DNA of 64,000 nucleotides from Kangiella sediminilitoris. GTDB lineage: Bacteria; Pseudomonadota; Gammaproteobacteria; Enterobacterales; Kangiellaceae. The stretch spans positions 1,702,501 to 1,766,500 of the forward strand of contig NZ_CP012418.1 of assembly GCF_001708405.1 (NCBI RefSeq). The letters are read 5' to 3'. Below the pieces are notes generated by a model. It searched no databases and was not told where the DNA came from. It saw only the letters and a list, made by a program, of their open reading frames with translations. Shown one piece after another: positions 1 through 8,372 of this stretch (its first letter is position 1; the number at the start of each line of letters is the position of its first letter). Both the position numbers and the translations under genes were made by a program.

Positions 1-295
1 CTTTTGGAGTGGAAATATCCAGCATTTGTCCTTTGATAAGGTACTTACCATTATCAGACACATAATATAAATCGCCCTGAAGCATGAAGGAATACAGGCC
101 CTCAATATCAGACATGGTTACATGTTGGACTTGCGCCGATGGGAATCTTTCCTGCAAGAGCTGCTGCATCTGCTCTTGGTTTAAAGCAGCTTGTTGCTCA
201 GACTCATCATTTTTCATTAGGCTTGCGGCTTGAGTTCCAGCCACAAACAATGAGCTTATGACACTTAAAAGTATATATTTAGTCAATGTTTGCAT
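1..295 (-). CDS. dsbC: Thiol:disulfide interchange protein DsbC, N-terminal part (runs off the window)
   Basis: The first 98 codons are visible, starting at an ATG at 293-295. The product is a periplasmic disulfide isomerase that reshuffles wrong disulfides in secreted proteins and is kept reduced by DsbD. A signal peptide of about 23 residues is followed by the DsbC dimerisation domain, recognised by the stretch GLYSFMLQGDLYYVSDNGKY and the downstream IKGQMLDIS. The thioredoxin-fold domain with its CXXC site lies outside the window. It follows xerD on the same strand, as in Escherichia coli (xerD-dsbC-recJ), which supports the call. Confidence 0.88.
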   Translation of the reverse strand, partial: MQTLTKYILLSVISSLFVAGTQAASLMKNDESEQQAALNQEQMQQLLQERFPSAQVQHVTMSDIEGLYSFMLQGDLYYVSDNGKYLIKGQMLDISTPK

Positions 296-329
296 AGCAC
301 CGTATTTTATCAGAATCATTCATTGAGTT

Positions 330-359
330 AGCAGTTCCACTAGCGATTAACGAACTGCT
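330..359. repeat. Intergenic inverted repeat between xerD and dsbC
   Basis: Perfect 8-base arms AGCAGTTC (330-337) and GAACTGCT (352-359) enclose a 14-base loop in the 137-base gap between xerD and dsbC. There is no T tract, so it is not a standard terminator. It could be an RNA hairpin or a protein site. Confidence 0.35.
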
Positions 360-432
360 TCCATTCCATAACACTTATTCTAGACGCGCAAACTCACAAA
401 AAGTAAGTTGATTTACAAAGTTTTACAAGCAG

Positions 433-1320
433 TCAGCCCCTAGGATGGTGCTCACTATGTAACTGTTTCAGGCGCTCTCTTGCCACATAGGTATAGATTT
501 GAGTGGTCGATAAATCGCTATGGCCTAAAAGCATCTGTAATGTCCTTAAGTCTGCACCATGGTTCAGTAAATGAGTGGCGAATGCGTGGCGCAAGGTGTG
601 CGGGGACAAATGTGTGCGGATACCCGCGTTTTTTGCATAATGCTTTATTCGATACCAGAAGGTTTGCCGCGTCATTATGCTTCCTCTGGTACTGAGAAAT
701 AGCCAGTCGTTTGGTGCGTTTGAAGCAAGCTCTGGACGTCCGTATTTTAAGTAAGCCCGCACAGCAGATAAAGCCTCCTCACCAATTGGAACCAATCGCT
801 CTTTATTACCCTTGCCTATAACCCTCATCACTCCCTGAATAAAACCAATTTGATTAACTTCCATACTAATTAACTCGGTAATACGTAAACCACTGCTATA
901 GAGCAGTTCAAGCATTGCCTTATCCCGAAGTCCAATGGGTGTATCCAGCTCAGGTTGAGCAAGGAGTAACTCGACATCTTTCTCACTTAATGTTTTTGGT
1001 ACTGGCGGTTGTACCTTAGGAGTTTCTATCTGTTGTGTTGGATCAATCTTAATCTGGTTGGTTTGAAGGAGATATTGATAAAATTTACGCGCAGATGACA
1101 AAAACCGAGCAGTTGAGCGACTACTGTAGTTTTTTTTGTAACGATAAGCCATATAGCTCTGTAAAGTTGATAAATCACAACTTTCCAGAGAAGAGCTCCC
1201 CTTATCAAGCCACTTTGCAAATAGCTTTAAGTCACTGCGATAACTAGATAAAGTGGCATCAGAGAGTCCCTGCTCCATCCATACATGATCACAAAAACGT
1301 TCGATTAATGCCGAATTCAC
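433..1320 (-). CDS. xerD: Site-specific tyrosine recombinase XerD
   Basis: XerD acts with XerC at dif to resolve chromosome dimers at the septum, activated by FtsK. At 295 residues it matches the family length. Residues 1-100 are the SAM-like core-binding domain and 110-290 the catalytic domain. The catalytic set is complete: R146 (in GLRITEL), K170, H241 and R244 (in HTLRHAF), H267 (in GHSDL) and nucleophile Y276 (in IYTYV). The start is a GTG preceded six bases upstream by GGGG, and no better start is in frame. It lies head to tail with dsbC and divergent from the secreted protein at 1441. The neighbourhood and E. coli-like numbering favour XerD over XerC. Confidence 0.95.
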   Translation of the reverse strand: MNSALIERFCDHVWMEQGLSDATLSSYRSDLKLFAKWLDKGSSSLESCDLSTLQSYMAYRYKKNYSSRSTARFLSSARKFYQYLLQTNQIKIDPTQQIETPKVQPPVPKTLSEKDVELLLAQPELDTPIGLRDKAMLELLYSSGLRITELISMEVNQIGFIQGVMRVIGKGNKERLVPIGEEALSAVRAYLKYGRPELASNAPNDWLFLSTRGSIMTRQTFWYRIKHYAKNAGIRTHLSPHTLRHAFATHLLNHGADLRTLQMLLGHSDLSTTQIYTYVARERLKQLHSEHHPRG

Positions 1321-1440
1321 TCAAAACCCCATCTTTTTAAGGTTATTTTTTAAACAGTTCACACCCAGTGCTTATAAAGCATTTTCTATACTGATATTAT
1401 CACAGGTGGATTTTAGGACTGAATTAAAAAGGAGTTTATT

Positions 1441-2079
1441 ATGAAGTTACCTATTATTTCATCTATTGTTTTATTCTCAGTGGCACCAACTGCATTTTCA
1501 GCACCAGGAACCCCGCCAGGCCAACCATTTCAGGGAGTGGTAGAAGAAATCACTGAAGAAATAGAGCAGGTTAAAGATCAAATAAACGATTTAGAGACAG
1601 ATTTGGGCTCTCTTCAGGGTGATGTGGACGATATAGCCAATGATGTTTCGAGTCTAAGCAATACCTTAGAGGTTCAGGTCGTTGTTCATACCGATGCATG
1701 CGCCTCAGTACCAGTGCAATGCGGTGCTGATGCTGCCGATGAGCATACTTATGAAGCTGCCTCTTCATCAAACCACAACCCATTCCCAATACGTATTTTG
1801 GTGAGCAAGAATGGCTCACCGGTATCCGGCTTAAGTGCAAGCCAGTTCGACTATAACAACTCATTTGTTCCAGCTGGGGGAACCTCTTCCAGTAAATGTG
1901 ATGTTGAGTGTGGTCCTAGTTGGTTCCAGGATGCGGGTCATGGTGTTTACAGTGTATACGTGGACCGTTCTTCAAATGATGGTGAGAATTGGGATGCCGG
2001 TAATTATGCTGGGATGGTTAAAGTTACGGATACTGATGGTGCCAATGGTTCGGCCCTAGTCAGCTTTTCCTTAGAATAA
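1441..2079 (+). CDS. Secreted protein of unknown function with an N-terminal coiled coil
   Basis: I do not recognise this 212-residue protein. A signal peptide ends at AFSA (residue 20 or 21), then a Gly/Pro linker, then a heptad-rich acidic helix at about residues 32-78 that should form a coiled coil. The C-terminal 130 residues look beta-rich, with four cysteines (C87, C94, C153, C157) that could form two disulfides in the periplasm or outside the cell. The ending YAGMVKVTD..GSALVSFSLE resembles the last strands of an Ig-like sandwich, but that is inference. The ATG has a strong AGGAG ribosome site. The gene is monocistronic and ends at a perfect bidirectional terminator. Confidence 0.75.
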   Translation: MKLPIISSIVLFSVAPTAFSAPGTPPGQPFQGVVEEITEEIEQVKDQINDLETDLGSLQGDVDDIANDVSSLSNTLEVQVVVHTDACASVPVQCGADAADEHTYEAASSSNHNPFPIRILVSKNGSPVSGLSASQFDYNNSFVPAGGTSSSKCDVECGPSWFQDAGHGVYSVYVDRSSNDGENWDAGNYAGMVKVTDTDGANGSALVSFSLE

Positions 2080-2090
2080 TCACACCAGCC

Positions 2091-2130
2091 AATAACAAAA
2101 AAGCAGCCCGAAGGCTGCTTTTTTGTTATT
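2091..2130. terminator. Bidirectional intrinsic terminator
   Basis: Perfect 18-base arms (2091-2108 and 2113-2130) surround a CGAA tetraloop. The GC core GCAGCC/GGCTGC is flanked by six A and six T, so it terminates on both strands: the secreted-protein gene from the left and the rpsP-rimM-trmD-rplS operon from the right. Confidence 0.93.
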
Positions 2131-2142
2131 CGTAAGAAAAAC

Positions 2143-2499
2143 TTACTTTTTAACGTCAAGTCTTTCTTTAATACGTGCAGATTTACCGCTACGCTCACGT
2201 AAGTAGTAGATTTTCGCTTTACGAACATCACCACGACGCTTAACGTTGATGCTATCAACTAGTGGGCTGTAAGTCTGGAAAGTACGCTCAACGCCAACAC
2301 CAGAAGAAATTTTACGAACAGTAAAAGCAGAGTTTAAACCACGGTTACGCTTAGCAATTACTACGCCCTCAAAGGCCTGTAGACGCTCACGGTTACCCTC
2401 TTTTACTTTAACTTGGACAACGACTGTGTCACCCGCACCAAACTCAGGTACGTCTTTATTCATTTGTTCAGCTTCTAGCTGTTGGATGATGTTACTCAT
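2143..2499 (-). CDS. rplS: 50S ribosomal protein L19
   Basis: L19 sits at the 30S-50S interface of the ribosome. The 118-residue sequence is full length (about 115 in E. coli). It carries the family signature [15 protein letters not shown] near residues 97-111 and the SH3-like barrel segment with GVGVERTF. It is the last gene of rpsP-rimM-trmD-rplS and ends at the terminator at 2091-2130. The start ATG at 2497-2499 follows a GAGGAG-type ribosome site. Confidence 0.98.
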   Translation of the reverse strand: MSNIIQQLEAEQMNKDVPEFGAGDTVVVQVKVKEGNRERLQAFEGVVIAKRNRGLNSAFTVRKISSGVGVERTFQTYSPLVDSINVKRRGDVRKAKIYYLRERSGKSARIKERLDVKK

Positions 2500-2555
2500 G
2501 GCTGTTTGCTCCTCATTTGAGCGTTTGCTCTGTCAAAATTAATCGTTGAGAAGAG

Positions 2556-3317
2556 TTAGCTTTTTGCAGTGTACTCTTCAATAAATTCTTGCAAGAGTTG
2601 TTTTTGCTCATCATTTAAATCTATGTGCTCCAACAAATCTTTGCGTCTTAGCCAGGTTCTCCCCAGAGATTGCTTCAGCCTCCAGCGACGAATTTTCTCG
2701 TGGTCGCCAGTTAGCAATATGGGCGGGACCTGCTGACCTTCGTAAACCTCAGGTCTTGTATAATGCGGGTGGTCCAGTAAACCTTCCGCAAACGAGTCTT
2801 GCTCGGCTGAATCTTGATGACCCAAAACACCAGGCAAGGTTCTTACTACTGAATCCATCACAGCCATAGCTGCGATTTCTCCGCCGCTTAAAACAAAATC
2901 TCCGAGCGATACTTCCAAGTCAATTTCAGACTCTATAACCCGCTCATCAATGCCTTCATAGCGGCCGGCAAGCAAAAGCAGATTCTGCTTTTGTGCCAAT
3001 TTTTTAACCAGCTGATGGTCTAAACGCTGCCCTTGAGGTGATAAATACACCTTGTAGACCGGCTGAGTATCATCGCTGATTGCCATTGAGCTTTCAGCGA
3101 ACCTTATTGCTTCAGTCAAGGGCGCCGTCATCATCAGCATACCCGGACCACCACCATAAGGCCTGTCATCAACTGTTCGGTGTTTGTCATGGGTAAAATC
3201 TCGTGGATTTGTTACCGTGACATTAACCTTCCCTTGCTTCACTGCTCGTCCGACTACACCCTGCTCACAAACCGCATCAAACATCTGCGGAAATAAGCTG
3301 ATTATGTGGATATTCAT
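2556..3317 (-). CDS. trmD: tRNA (guanine-N1)-methyltransferase
   Basis: TrmD methylates G37 next to the anticodon of tRNAs reading CUN, CCN and CGG, which prevents +1 frameshifting. I chose the ATG at 3315-3317 ([13 protein letters not shown]) because it matches family N-termini and has a GGAG site eight bases upstream. A longer frame from 3359 would overlap rimM. The 253 residues include the SPOUT trefoil-knot motifs: [13 protein letters not shown], the [11 protein letters not shown] loop and [11 protein letters not shown], which bind S-adenosylmethionine. It lies 19 bases after rimM in the ribosomal-protein operon. Confidence 0.97.
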   Translation of the reverse strand: MNIHIISLFPQMFDAVCEQGVVGRAVKQGKVNVTVTNPRDFTHDKHRTVDDRPYGGGPGMLMMTAPLTEAIRFAESSMAISDDTQPVYKVYLSPQGQRLDHQLVKKLAQKQNLLLLAGRYEGIDERVIESEIDLEVSLGDFVLSGGEIAAMAVMDSVVRTLPGVLGHQDSAEQDSFAEGLLDHPHYTRPEVYEGQQVPPILLTGDHEKIRRWRLKQSLGRTWLRRKDLLEHIDLNDEQKQLLQEFIEEYTAKS

Positions 3318-3336
3318 TGCCTGAACTCCATCAGTG

Positions 3337-3852
3337 TTAATAATCAGACTCCCAGTCAACGGTCATAATGCCCGCTTCAAGGTCAACCTTGATGATACTG
3401 TAATCTGGTACATAAGGTATTAGAAGCTCTTCACCATCAGGCCGCTTAACCACTAATACATCGTTCGCACCAGTTTCCATCAACTTTTTAATCTGCCCCA
3501 GCTGTTCGCCAGCTTGATTAATGACTTTTAAACCCAAAAGGTCACGCCAATAATACTCGCCTTCGCTCAGTGTAGGCAGTTGCGATTGTGCAATCGCGAC
3601 TTCCGTACCATGGTAGCTTTCTGCAAGGTTTCTATCGTCACAACCTTCCAGCTGGGCCACTAAGGTTTTACCCTGTTCGCGACCGTTTAAGACAGTGACT
3701 TCTTTCCACTGCCCGTTAAGCTTGATGTACCACGGCTTGTAGTTAAGTATGTTTTCTTTGGGTGAAGTGTATGAATACACCTTAACCCAGCCTTTAATGC
3801 CATAAGCTCCATTTAACTTGCCAACGACTAATGGCTCGAAAGCTTCTGACAT
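3337..3852 (-). CDS. rimM: 16S rRNA processing/ribosome maturation factor RimM
   Basis: RimM binds S19 in the 30S head and is needed for late 16S rRNA maturation. The 171-residue protein has the N-terminal RimM domain, recognised by [20 protein letters not shown] at residues 9-28. A C-terminal PRC-barrel-like domain contains [17 protein letters not shown] and [15 protein letters not shown]. The ATG at 3850-3852 is unambiguous. Its place between rpsP and trmD is the standard bacterial arrangement. Confidence 0.97.
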   Translation of the reverse strand: MSEAFEPLVVGKLNGAYGIKGWVKVYSYTSPKENILNYKPWYIKLNGQWKEVTVLNGREQGKTLVAQLEGCDDRNLAESYHGTEVAIAQSQLPTLSEGEYYWRDLLGLKVINQAGEQLGQIKKLMETGANDVLVVKRPDGEELLIPYVPDYSIIKVDLEAGIMTVDWESDY

Positions 3853-3883
3853 GACCGAAAACTATCTTAACCTAATCAATAAC

Positions 3884-4132
3884 TTACTCAGCTGAAGCAG
3901 CTTCTTTTACTAATGCTGCTACGCGGTCAGTCATTTGTGCACCTTCACCGATCCAGTGCTGGATACGATCATTGTCTACACGTAGACGCTGTTCGTTACC
4001 ACGAGCAACAGGGTTAAAGAAACCAACACGCTCAATGAAACGACCGTCGCGACGTGCGCGAATATCAGCAACTACTAAGTGGTAGAAAGGGCGCTTTTTA
4101 GAACCACCACGTGCTAAACGGATGCTAACCAT
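3884..4132 (-). CDS. rpsP: 30S ribosomal protein S16
   Basis: This is an 82-residue small-subunit protein, first gene of the rpsP-rimM-trmD-rplS operon. [20 protein letters not shown] at the N-terminus and [15 protein letters not shown] after it are the family hallmarks. Length equals the E. coli protein. The operon promoter must lie in the following 350-base gap. Confidence 0.98.
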   Translation of the reverse strand: MVSIRLARGGSKKRPFYHLVVADIRARRDGRFIERVGFFNPVARGNEQRLRVDNDRIQHWIGEGAQMTDRVAALVKEAASAE

Positions 4133-4479
4133 ACGTTTAAATCCTCTATATTAAATACAAAACACCCCAAAGCCCCCTTCTAAGGCGCTTTTGAGGCTTA
4201 CAAATTTTTAAGAGCGCGAATTTTACATGAAATCACACCCTTTTGGAAACGGTTTTTGCTAATAAAACCTATATTACAACGTCAGTTGATCCTAACAAAT
4301 GCTCTTACCAATTCAACAAAACACCATAAAACCAAAACAACAGAGAGCGCCATGGTCAGCCTAACCACTAAAAGCAACTGTAACTCATTGTTTATAAATA
4401 ACTTATTCTCGAGTTGTCACATTATGCTAAACTAGAGCGTCTAATGTAATGGATGTACTTTAAAGAATAAGGAAATAAT
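4133..4479. other. Intergenic region upstream of rpsP and of the Sel1-like gene
   Basis: The two flanking genes diverge, so promoters for both should lie here. I found no open frame with coding character, no tRNA and no clear terminator. AT-rich stretches near 4385-4430 could be a promoter for the + strand gene, but no hexamer pair is convincing. Confidence 0.4.
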
Positions 4480-5169
4480 ATGCTCAAACTAATATTATCT
4501 ATTTTTATCATTACGTTATCAGCATCGACACTAGCTCAAAGCAAGTCTATCTATATAATTCAAAAAAAAGACCAGGAACTAGCTGATGAGTATTTCAAAA
4601 AAGGGAACTATGAAGAGGCCAGGTCCTTATATTTTCAATTAGCAGGTGCGGGTGACAAATATGCCCAATACATCCTTTCTATTATGGAATTACAGGGACT
4701 AAATGGTAAGCCCAGTTTAATTAAAGCCTACTCATGGGCAAAGGTGGCCAAAGAAAATAACTCGCCCCAGCTGGTCGCACATTACAAAAAGCTAGCAGCA
4801 CTTGTCCCTTCTAATCGTGAAGATGAGTTTATTGAGGCTTCCTCTGAGATATACGAAAAATACAGCAACCTTGGCGTTGCAAAAAAGTACTTAAGATACT
4901 TAAGGGATGATTTCCCAAAGTGTACAGGTTCTCTTTCCAGAGTGAGCGTATCAGCCTGTGAGCGTATTAGGGTCGTTTGCAACGCAAGTGCTATTCGCCC
5001 CTCAATGATTCCTGACTATGCAGGTAACGATAGGTGCTTGGAATTTGTTGCAAAAATTCGGCCGGAAAACCTCAAAAGGATGAAAAAAGATATCAATCAA
5101 CTTCAGGACTATGTAGAAAAACAGGAGCAAAAAAAGACGAGCGTTATCATTAAGGAAGAAAACAAATAA
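4480..5169 (+). CDS. Secreted protein with Sel1/TPR-like helical repeats
   Basis: A signal peptide (about residues 1-19, ending in TLAQS) is followed by two helical repeats. ADEYFKKGNYEEARSLYFQ and AGDKYAQYILSIMELQG..SLIKAYSWAKVA look like Sel1-like TPR units that mediate protein contacts. The C-terminal half is not recognised; it has four cysteines and a charged, helical tail ending in KKTSVIIKEENK. The start ATG has AAGGA seven bases upstream. It is a single gene, probably periplasmic. Function unknown. Confidence 0.7.
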   Translation: MLKLILSIFIITLSASTLAQSKSIYIIQKKDQELADEYFKKGNYEEARSLYFQLAGAGDKYAQYILSIMELQGLNGKPSLIKAYSWAKVAKENNSPQLVAHYKKLAALVPSNREDEFIEASSEIYEKYSNLGVAKKYLRYLRDDFPKCTGSLSRVSVSACERIRVVCNASAIRPSMIPDYAGNDRCLEFVAKIRPENLKRMKKDINQLQDYVEKQEQKKTSVIIKEENK

Positions 5170-5237
5170 ATATACAGCCTTAATCCTTGTTGTGATTACT
5201 ATTTATCCAATAATTCACAATTGAAAATGTACAGTTA

Positions 5238-5270
5238 CAAAAAAAGCGGTTAAGTCTCCTTAACCGCTTT
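5238..5270 (-). terminator. Intrinsic terminator of the minus-strand gene at 5292-5717
   Basis: Arms AAAGCGGTTAAG (5243-5254) and CTTAACCGCTTT (5259-5270) with a 4-base loop are followed on the minus strand by seven or more T. It stops the Cys-rich secreted-protein gene and also faces the end of the + strand gene ending at 5169. Confidence 0.88.
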
Positions 5271-5291
5271 AGATACTGACAAGTCTAGCGC

Positions 5292-5717
5292 TTATTTTGC
5301 TGTTTGCGCCTTTTTAGAACACTGTTTCGCCTGTTCAGGATCAATTCCATGCTCAACTGACGCTTTATTAGCACAGTCTTCAACCGCTTTATTCAGGGCA
5401 TCACGCTCTTCTTTGCTCATGCCTTTTGCAGCCATTAACTTTTGCATGTTAGGGGTAATGCACTTTTCTAGCACATCATCCATCATATTCGTCATGGTTT
5501 CTTCACAGCTTGATGCACTCAATTCCATACAAGACAACAGCGCTTCGTTCGAACAGGTTTGTTTAACTTGTTGTTTAGCCTGCTGTTTCATCATTTGAGT
5601 CATCATCGCCTGCATATCTTGCTGCGAAGGTTTCTTAGCCGCATCACTCTCAGCTGCGGTTGTCGCCATGGATGCAAGAAACAACGCGCCGGCCGCGAAC
5701 AATCCAGTTAACTTCAT
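5292..5717 (-). CDS. Small secreted cysteine-rich protein of unknown function
   Basis: I take the ATG at 5715-5717, which has GGAG six bases upstream, over a TTG four codons earlier. The 141-residue product has a signal peptide (to about ATTAAES) and then a Gln/Met/Lys-rich helical stretch. A region follows with six cysteines spaced in CX(8)C and similar patterns, suggesting disulfide-linked helices in the periplasm. No family is recognised. It stands alone between ffh and its terminator. Confidence 0.68.
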   Translation of the reverse strand: MKLTGLFAAGALFLASMATTAAESDAAKKPSQQDMQAMMTQMMKQQAKQQVKQTCSNEALLSCMELSASSCEETMTNMMDDVLEKCITPNMQKLMAAKGMSKEERDALNKAVEDCANKASVEHGIDPEQAKQCSKKAQTAK

Positions 5718-5782
5718 AAAATACTCCAAATAATTAGATTACAAGTCCGGCCGATTCTAACAAAGCAAAATCTGAGTACAAC

Positions 5783-7174
5783 TTATTTCCTGCCAAATGG
5801 AGGCATACCTCCCATTCCACCACCAGGAGGTGTCATACCCTGCATACCGCGCATCATTTTCATCATGCCGCCTTTGCCCTTCATCTTTTTCATCATCTTC
5901 TGCATCTGATTAAACTGCTTTAACAGACGATTGACATCTTGAATCTGTGTGCCGGAGCCATTGGCGATACGCTTTTTTCGAGAGCCCTTGATTAACTCAG
6001 GGCGCGCTCTTTCTTTTGGCGTCATGGAGTTGATCATGGCAATCATGCGGCCGGTAGATTTATCATTCATGACTTTTTGCTTGGCCGCTTCTGGGATCTG
6101 CCCCATGCCGGGCAGCTTATCCATAAGGCCAGCCATACCGCCCATATTACTCATTTGAAGAAGTTGTTCGCGGAAGTCATGTAGGTCAAAGCCCTTACCC
6201 TTCATGATCTTCTTGGCAACTTTTTCAGCTTTCTTCTTATCGACCTTACGCTCAACCTCTTCAATCAAGCTCAGAACATCCCCCATACCGAGGATGCGGG
6301 AGGCGACGCGATCTGGGTGGAATGGCTCCAACTGATCAAGCTTCTCACCCATACCAATGAATTTGATCGGTTTGCCTGTTATCTGGCGGATGGATAAAGC
6401 CGCACCACCGCGTGCATCACCATCAGCCTTTGTTAAAATGACACCGGTCAGATCTAAAGCATCATTAAAAGCTTTTGCTGTATTGGCAGCATCCTGACCA
6501 GTCATGGAGTCAACGACAAAAAGCGTTTCGGTTGGATTAACAGCTTGTTGTAACTCACTGATTTCACTCATCATAGCTTCATCAACTGCAAGACGACCCG
6601 CAGTATCAATGATGATTACGTCCATAAACTGTTTACGAGCTTCTTCTATCGCATCCTTTGCAATATCAACTGGCTTTTGCTCTGTCGTGCTTGGAAAGAA
6701 AGTCGCACCAACTTCGCCCGCAACCGTCTCCAGCTGTTTAATCGCTGCTGGGCGATAAACATCAGCACTGGTAACCATGACAGATTTTTTCTCACGGTTT
6801 TTCAATAGGTATGACAGTTTACCGGCACTGGTCGTTTTACCCGCGCCCTGTAAGCCCGCCAGCAAGATAACAACAGGTGGCTTGGCGTTAAGCTCAAGCG
6901 CGTCATTTTCTGCGCCCATAGCTTTGACCATTTCATCATTAACGATTTTAATGAAAGCCTGGCCAGGATCTAAAGCTTTACCTACTTCGGTACCAACTGC
7001 GCGCTCTTTTACTGCGCCAATGAATTCCTTAACCACAGGCAGTGCAACATCAGCCTCCAAAAGTGCCATACGGACTTCACGGAGTGTTTCCTTGATATTG
7101 TCTTCACTTATTTTTCCTTTACCTGTCAGGTTCTTTAGCGCACCTGAAAGACGATCACTTAAACTATCAAACAT
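5783..7174 (-). CDS. ffh: Signal recognition particle protein Ffh (SRP54)
   Basis: Ffh binds 4.5S RNA and hydrophobic signal sequences and docks with FtsY to deliver ribosomes to SecYEG. Of 463 residues, 1-90 form the N helical bundle and 100-295 the GTPase domain. The P-loop is GLQGAGKTT (107-115), followed by DTAGR and the TKADGDARGG loop. Residues 320-463 are the methionine-rich M domain, with RIANGSG for RNA binding and a Met/Gly-rich tail. It is transcribed alone, divergent from ypjD, as in many gammaproteobacteria. Confidence 0.98.
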   Translation of the reverse strand: MFDSLSDRLSGALKNLTGKGKISEDNIKETLREVRMALLEADVALPVVKEFIGAVKERAVGTEVGKALDPGQAFIKIVNDEMVKAMGAENDALELNAKPPVVILLAGLQGAGKTTSAGKLSYLLKNREKKSVMVTSADVYRPAAIKQLETVAGEVGATFFPSTTEQKPVDIAKDAIEEARKQFMDVIIIDTAGRLAVDEAMMSEISELQQAVNPTETLFVVDSMTGQDAANTAKAFNDALDLTGVILTKADGDARGGAALSIRQITGKPIKFIGMGEKLDQLEPFHPDRVASRILGMGDVLSLIEEVERKVDKKKAEKVAKKIMKGKGFDLHDFREQLLQMSNMGGMAGLMDKLPGMGQIPEAAKQKVMNDKSTGRMIAMINSMTPKERARPELIKGSRKKRIANGSGTQIQDVNRLLKQFNQMQKMMKKMKGKGGMMKMMRGMQGMTPPGGGMGGMPPFGRK

Positions 7175-7558
7175 CTGTCTTTTATCTCACTCATTAAGTT
7201 CAAGATAGCTGTATTTATGATTATAGACCTGTAGCAAGGTTTGAAAACTAACTCGAAATTTAAAATCTGAATTTTGTAGAGCAATTATACCCGAACAATA
7301 TCTAATTGCACGATTTCCAAGGCTCTACTGCGAGGTTTGCACACTGATTCCAATCTTACTTCAACAGAATCACCTTCGCACCGCCAGCCCCACCAAATAT
7401 AATACCTGAGGTCTTAATACCTTTTATATATCCTTTAATTGGGGGTGTGGGCTGATAAACAAGTGTTCGGCACCACTAAATTGTCAACATAATCGCTTGT
7501 TAATGAGTTCTTTTCCTCTAAAATAAGCTCTAGAATCAACTCATATCAATAACAAACA
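7175..7558. other. Divergent intergenic region ffh / ypjD
   Basis: This 384-base gap holds a likely ypjD promoter at 7497-7524 and presumably the ffh promoter. On the minus strand, 7356-7475 is an open stretch of 39 codons without a proper start. Its residues (PPIKGYIKGIKTSG then IIFGGAGGAK) look protein-like; it may be a decayed gene fragment. Nothing else is seen. Confidence 0.35.
7497..7524 (+). promoter_or_regulatory. Predicted sigma70 promoter of ypjD-corB
   Basis: TTGTTA (7497-7502) and TAAAAT (7519-7524) are separated by 16 bases, placing the start about 28 bases before the GTG of ypjD. It is the best hexamer pair in the gap. Confidence 0.5.
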
Positions 7559-8353
7559 GTGACACTTTATTTTCAAGTTTTAACCGGACTGACCTACCTC
7601 GGCCTCGCAACATTTCTTGTTGGCCGACTTAAGCATCCGGAGAAACAGGTTCCTGAATGGGGAAAGTGGCTTCCTTTTATACCTGCTGCGAGCCACCTAT
7701 TCGTGGTTTACTTACTTATTGAAAGAAGTACTCCTGACGGTCAGAATCTGTCACTTCTTAATCTGGTCTCGCTGGTCACATTGATCCTGGTGTTACTCGT
7801 TGCTGTGTACCGCTTTAATAGACAAACCCCACACTTAATGCTTTACACAGCGATAATAGCTGGTATTGCCAACCTCCTGACCCTGATACCTGAAGAGCCG
7901 AATATCATTAATTTTGATGATAATGTACTGAGCATCATTCATGTATGGCTTGCGGTTATTGGTTTTAGCTTATTTCTAGCGGCAACATTACAAAGTATTC
8001 TGGTCTTGATATTACACGATAAGTTGCGTCATAAACCTGGCTCAATTCATCCCCTTCTACCGCCATTACTTGAAATGGAACATTTTCTTTCCGCCCTGGT
8101 ACTATCGGGCATCATAAGTCTTGGTATAGCTTTTGCTCTAGTCTTTGGTATCCCTGAAACCGTCATAGAGAGCCAGCCACTTCATAAAATCATTCTTTCA
8201 GTTTTAGCCTGGTTCAGCTTCTGTACATTTTACATCGGTTATAAGACTTCAAAACTTAGTGGAATTCGGTTTGCAAGACTGTGCATCATTGCGTTTGTCG
8301 TTTTAAGTCTTGGATTCATCGGCACCAAACTGGTTACTCAGTTCATACTCTAA
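7559..8353 (+). CDS. ypjD: Cytochrome c assembly/CcsA-type inner-membrane protein YpjD
   Basis: This 264-residue polytopic membrane protein of the CcmC/CcsA family has about eight hydrophobic helices. The segment GQNLSLLNLVSLVTLIL matches the E. coli YpjD signature, and the C-terminal LSVLAWFSFCTFYIGY is also conserved. The exact role of YpjD is not established; the family handles haem. The start is GTG at 7559. It precedes corB by 19 bases, the same order as ypjD-yfjD in E. coli next to ffh. Confidence 0.85.
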   Translation: MTLYFQVLTGLTYLGLATFLVGRLKHPEKQVPEWGKWLPFIPAASHLFVVYLLIERSTPDGQNLSLLNLVSLVTLILVLLVAVYRFNRQTPHLMLYTAIIAGIANLLTLIPEEPNIINFDDNVLSIIHVWLAVIGFSLFLAATLQSILVLILHDKLRHKPGSIHPLLPPLLEMEHFLSALVLSGIISLGIAFALVFGIPETVIESQPLHKIILSVLAWFSFCTFYIGYKTSKLSGIRFARLCIIAFVVLSLGFIGTKLVTQFIL

Positions 8354-8372
8354 ATAAGACACGGAGTTAATT

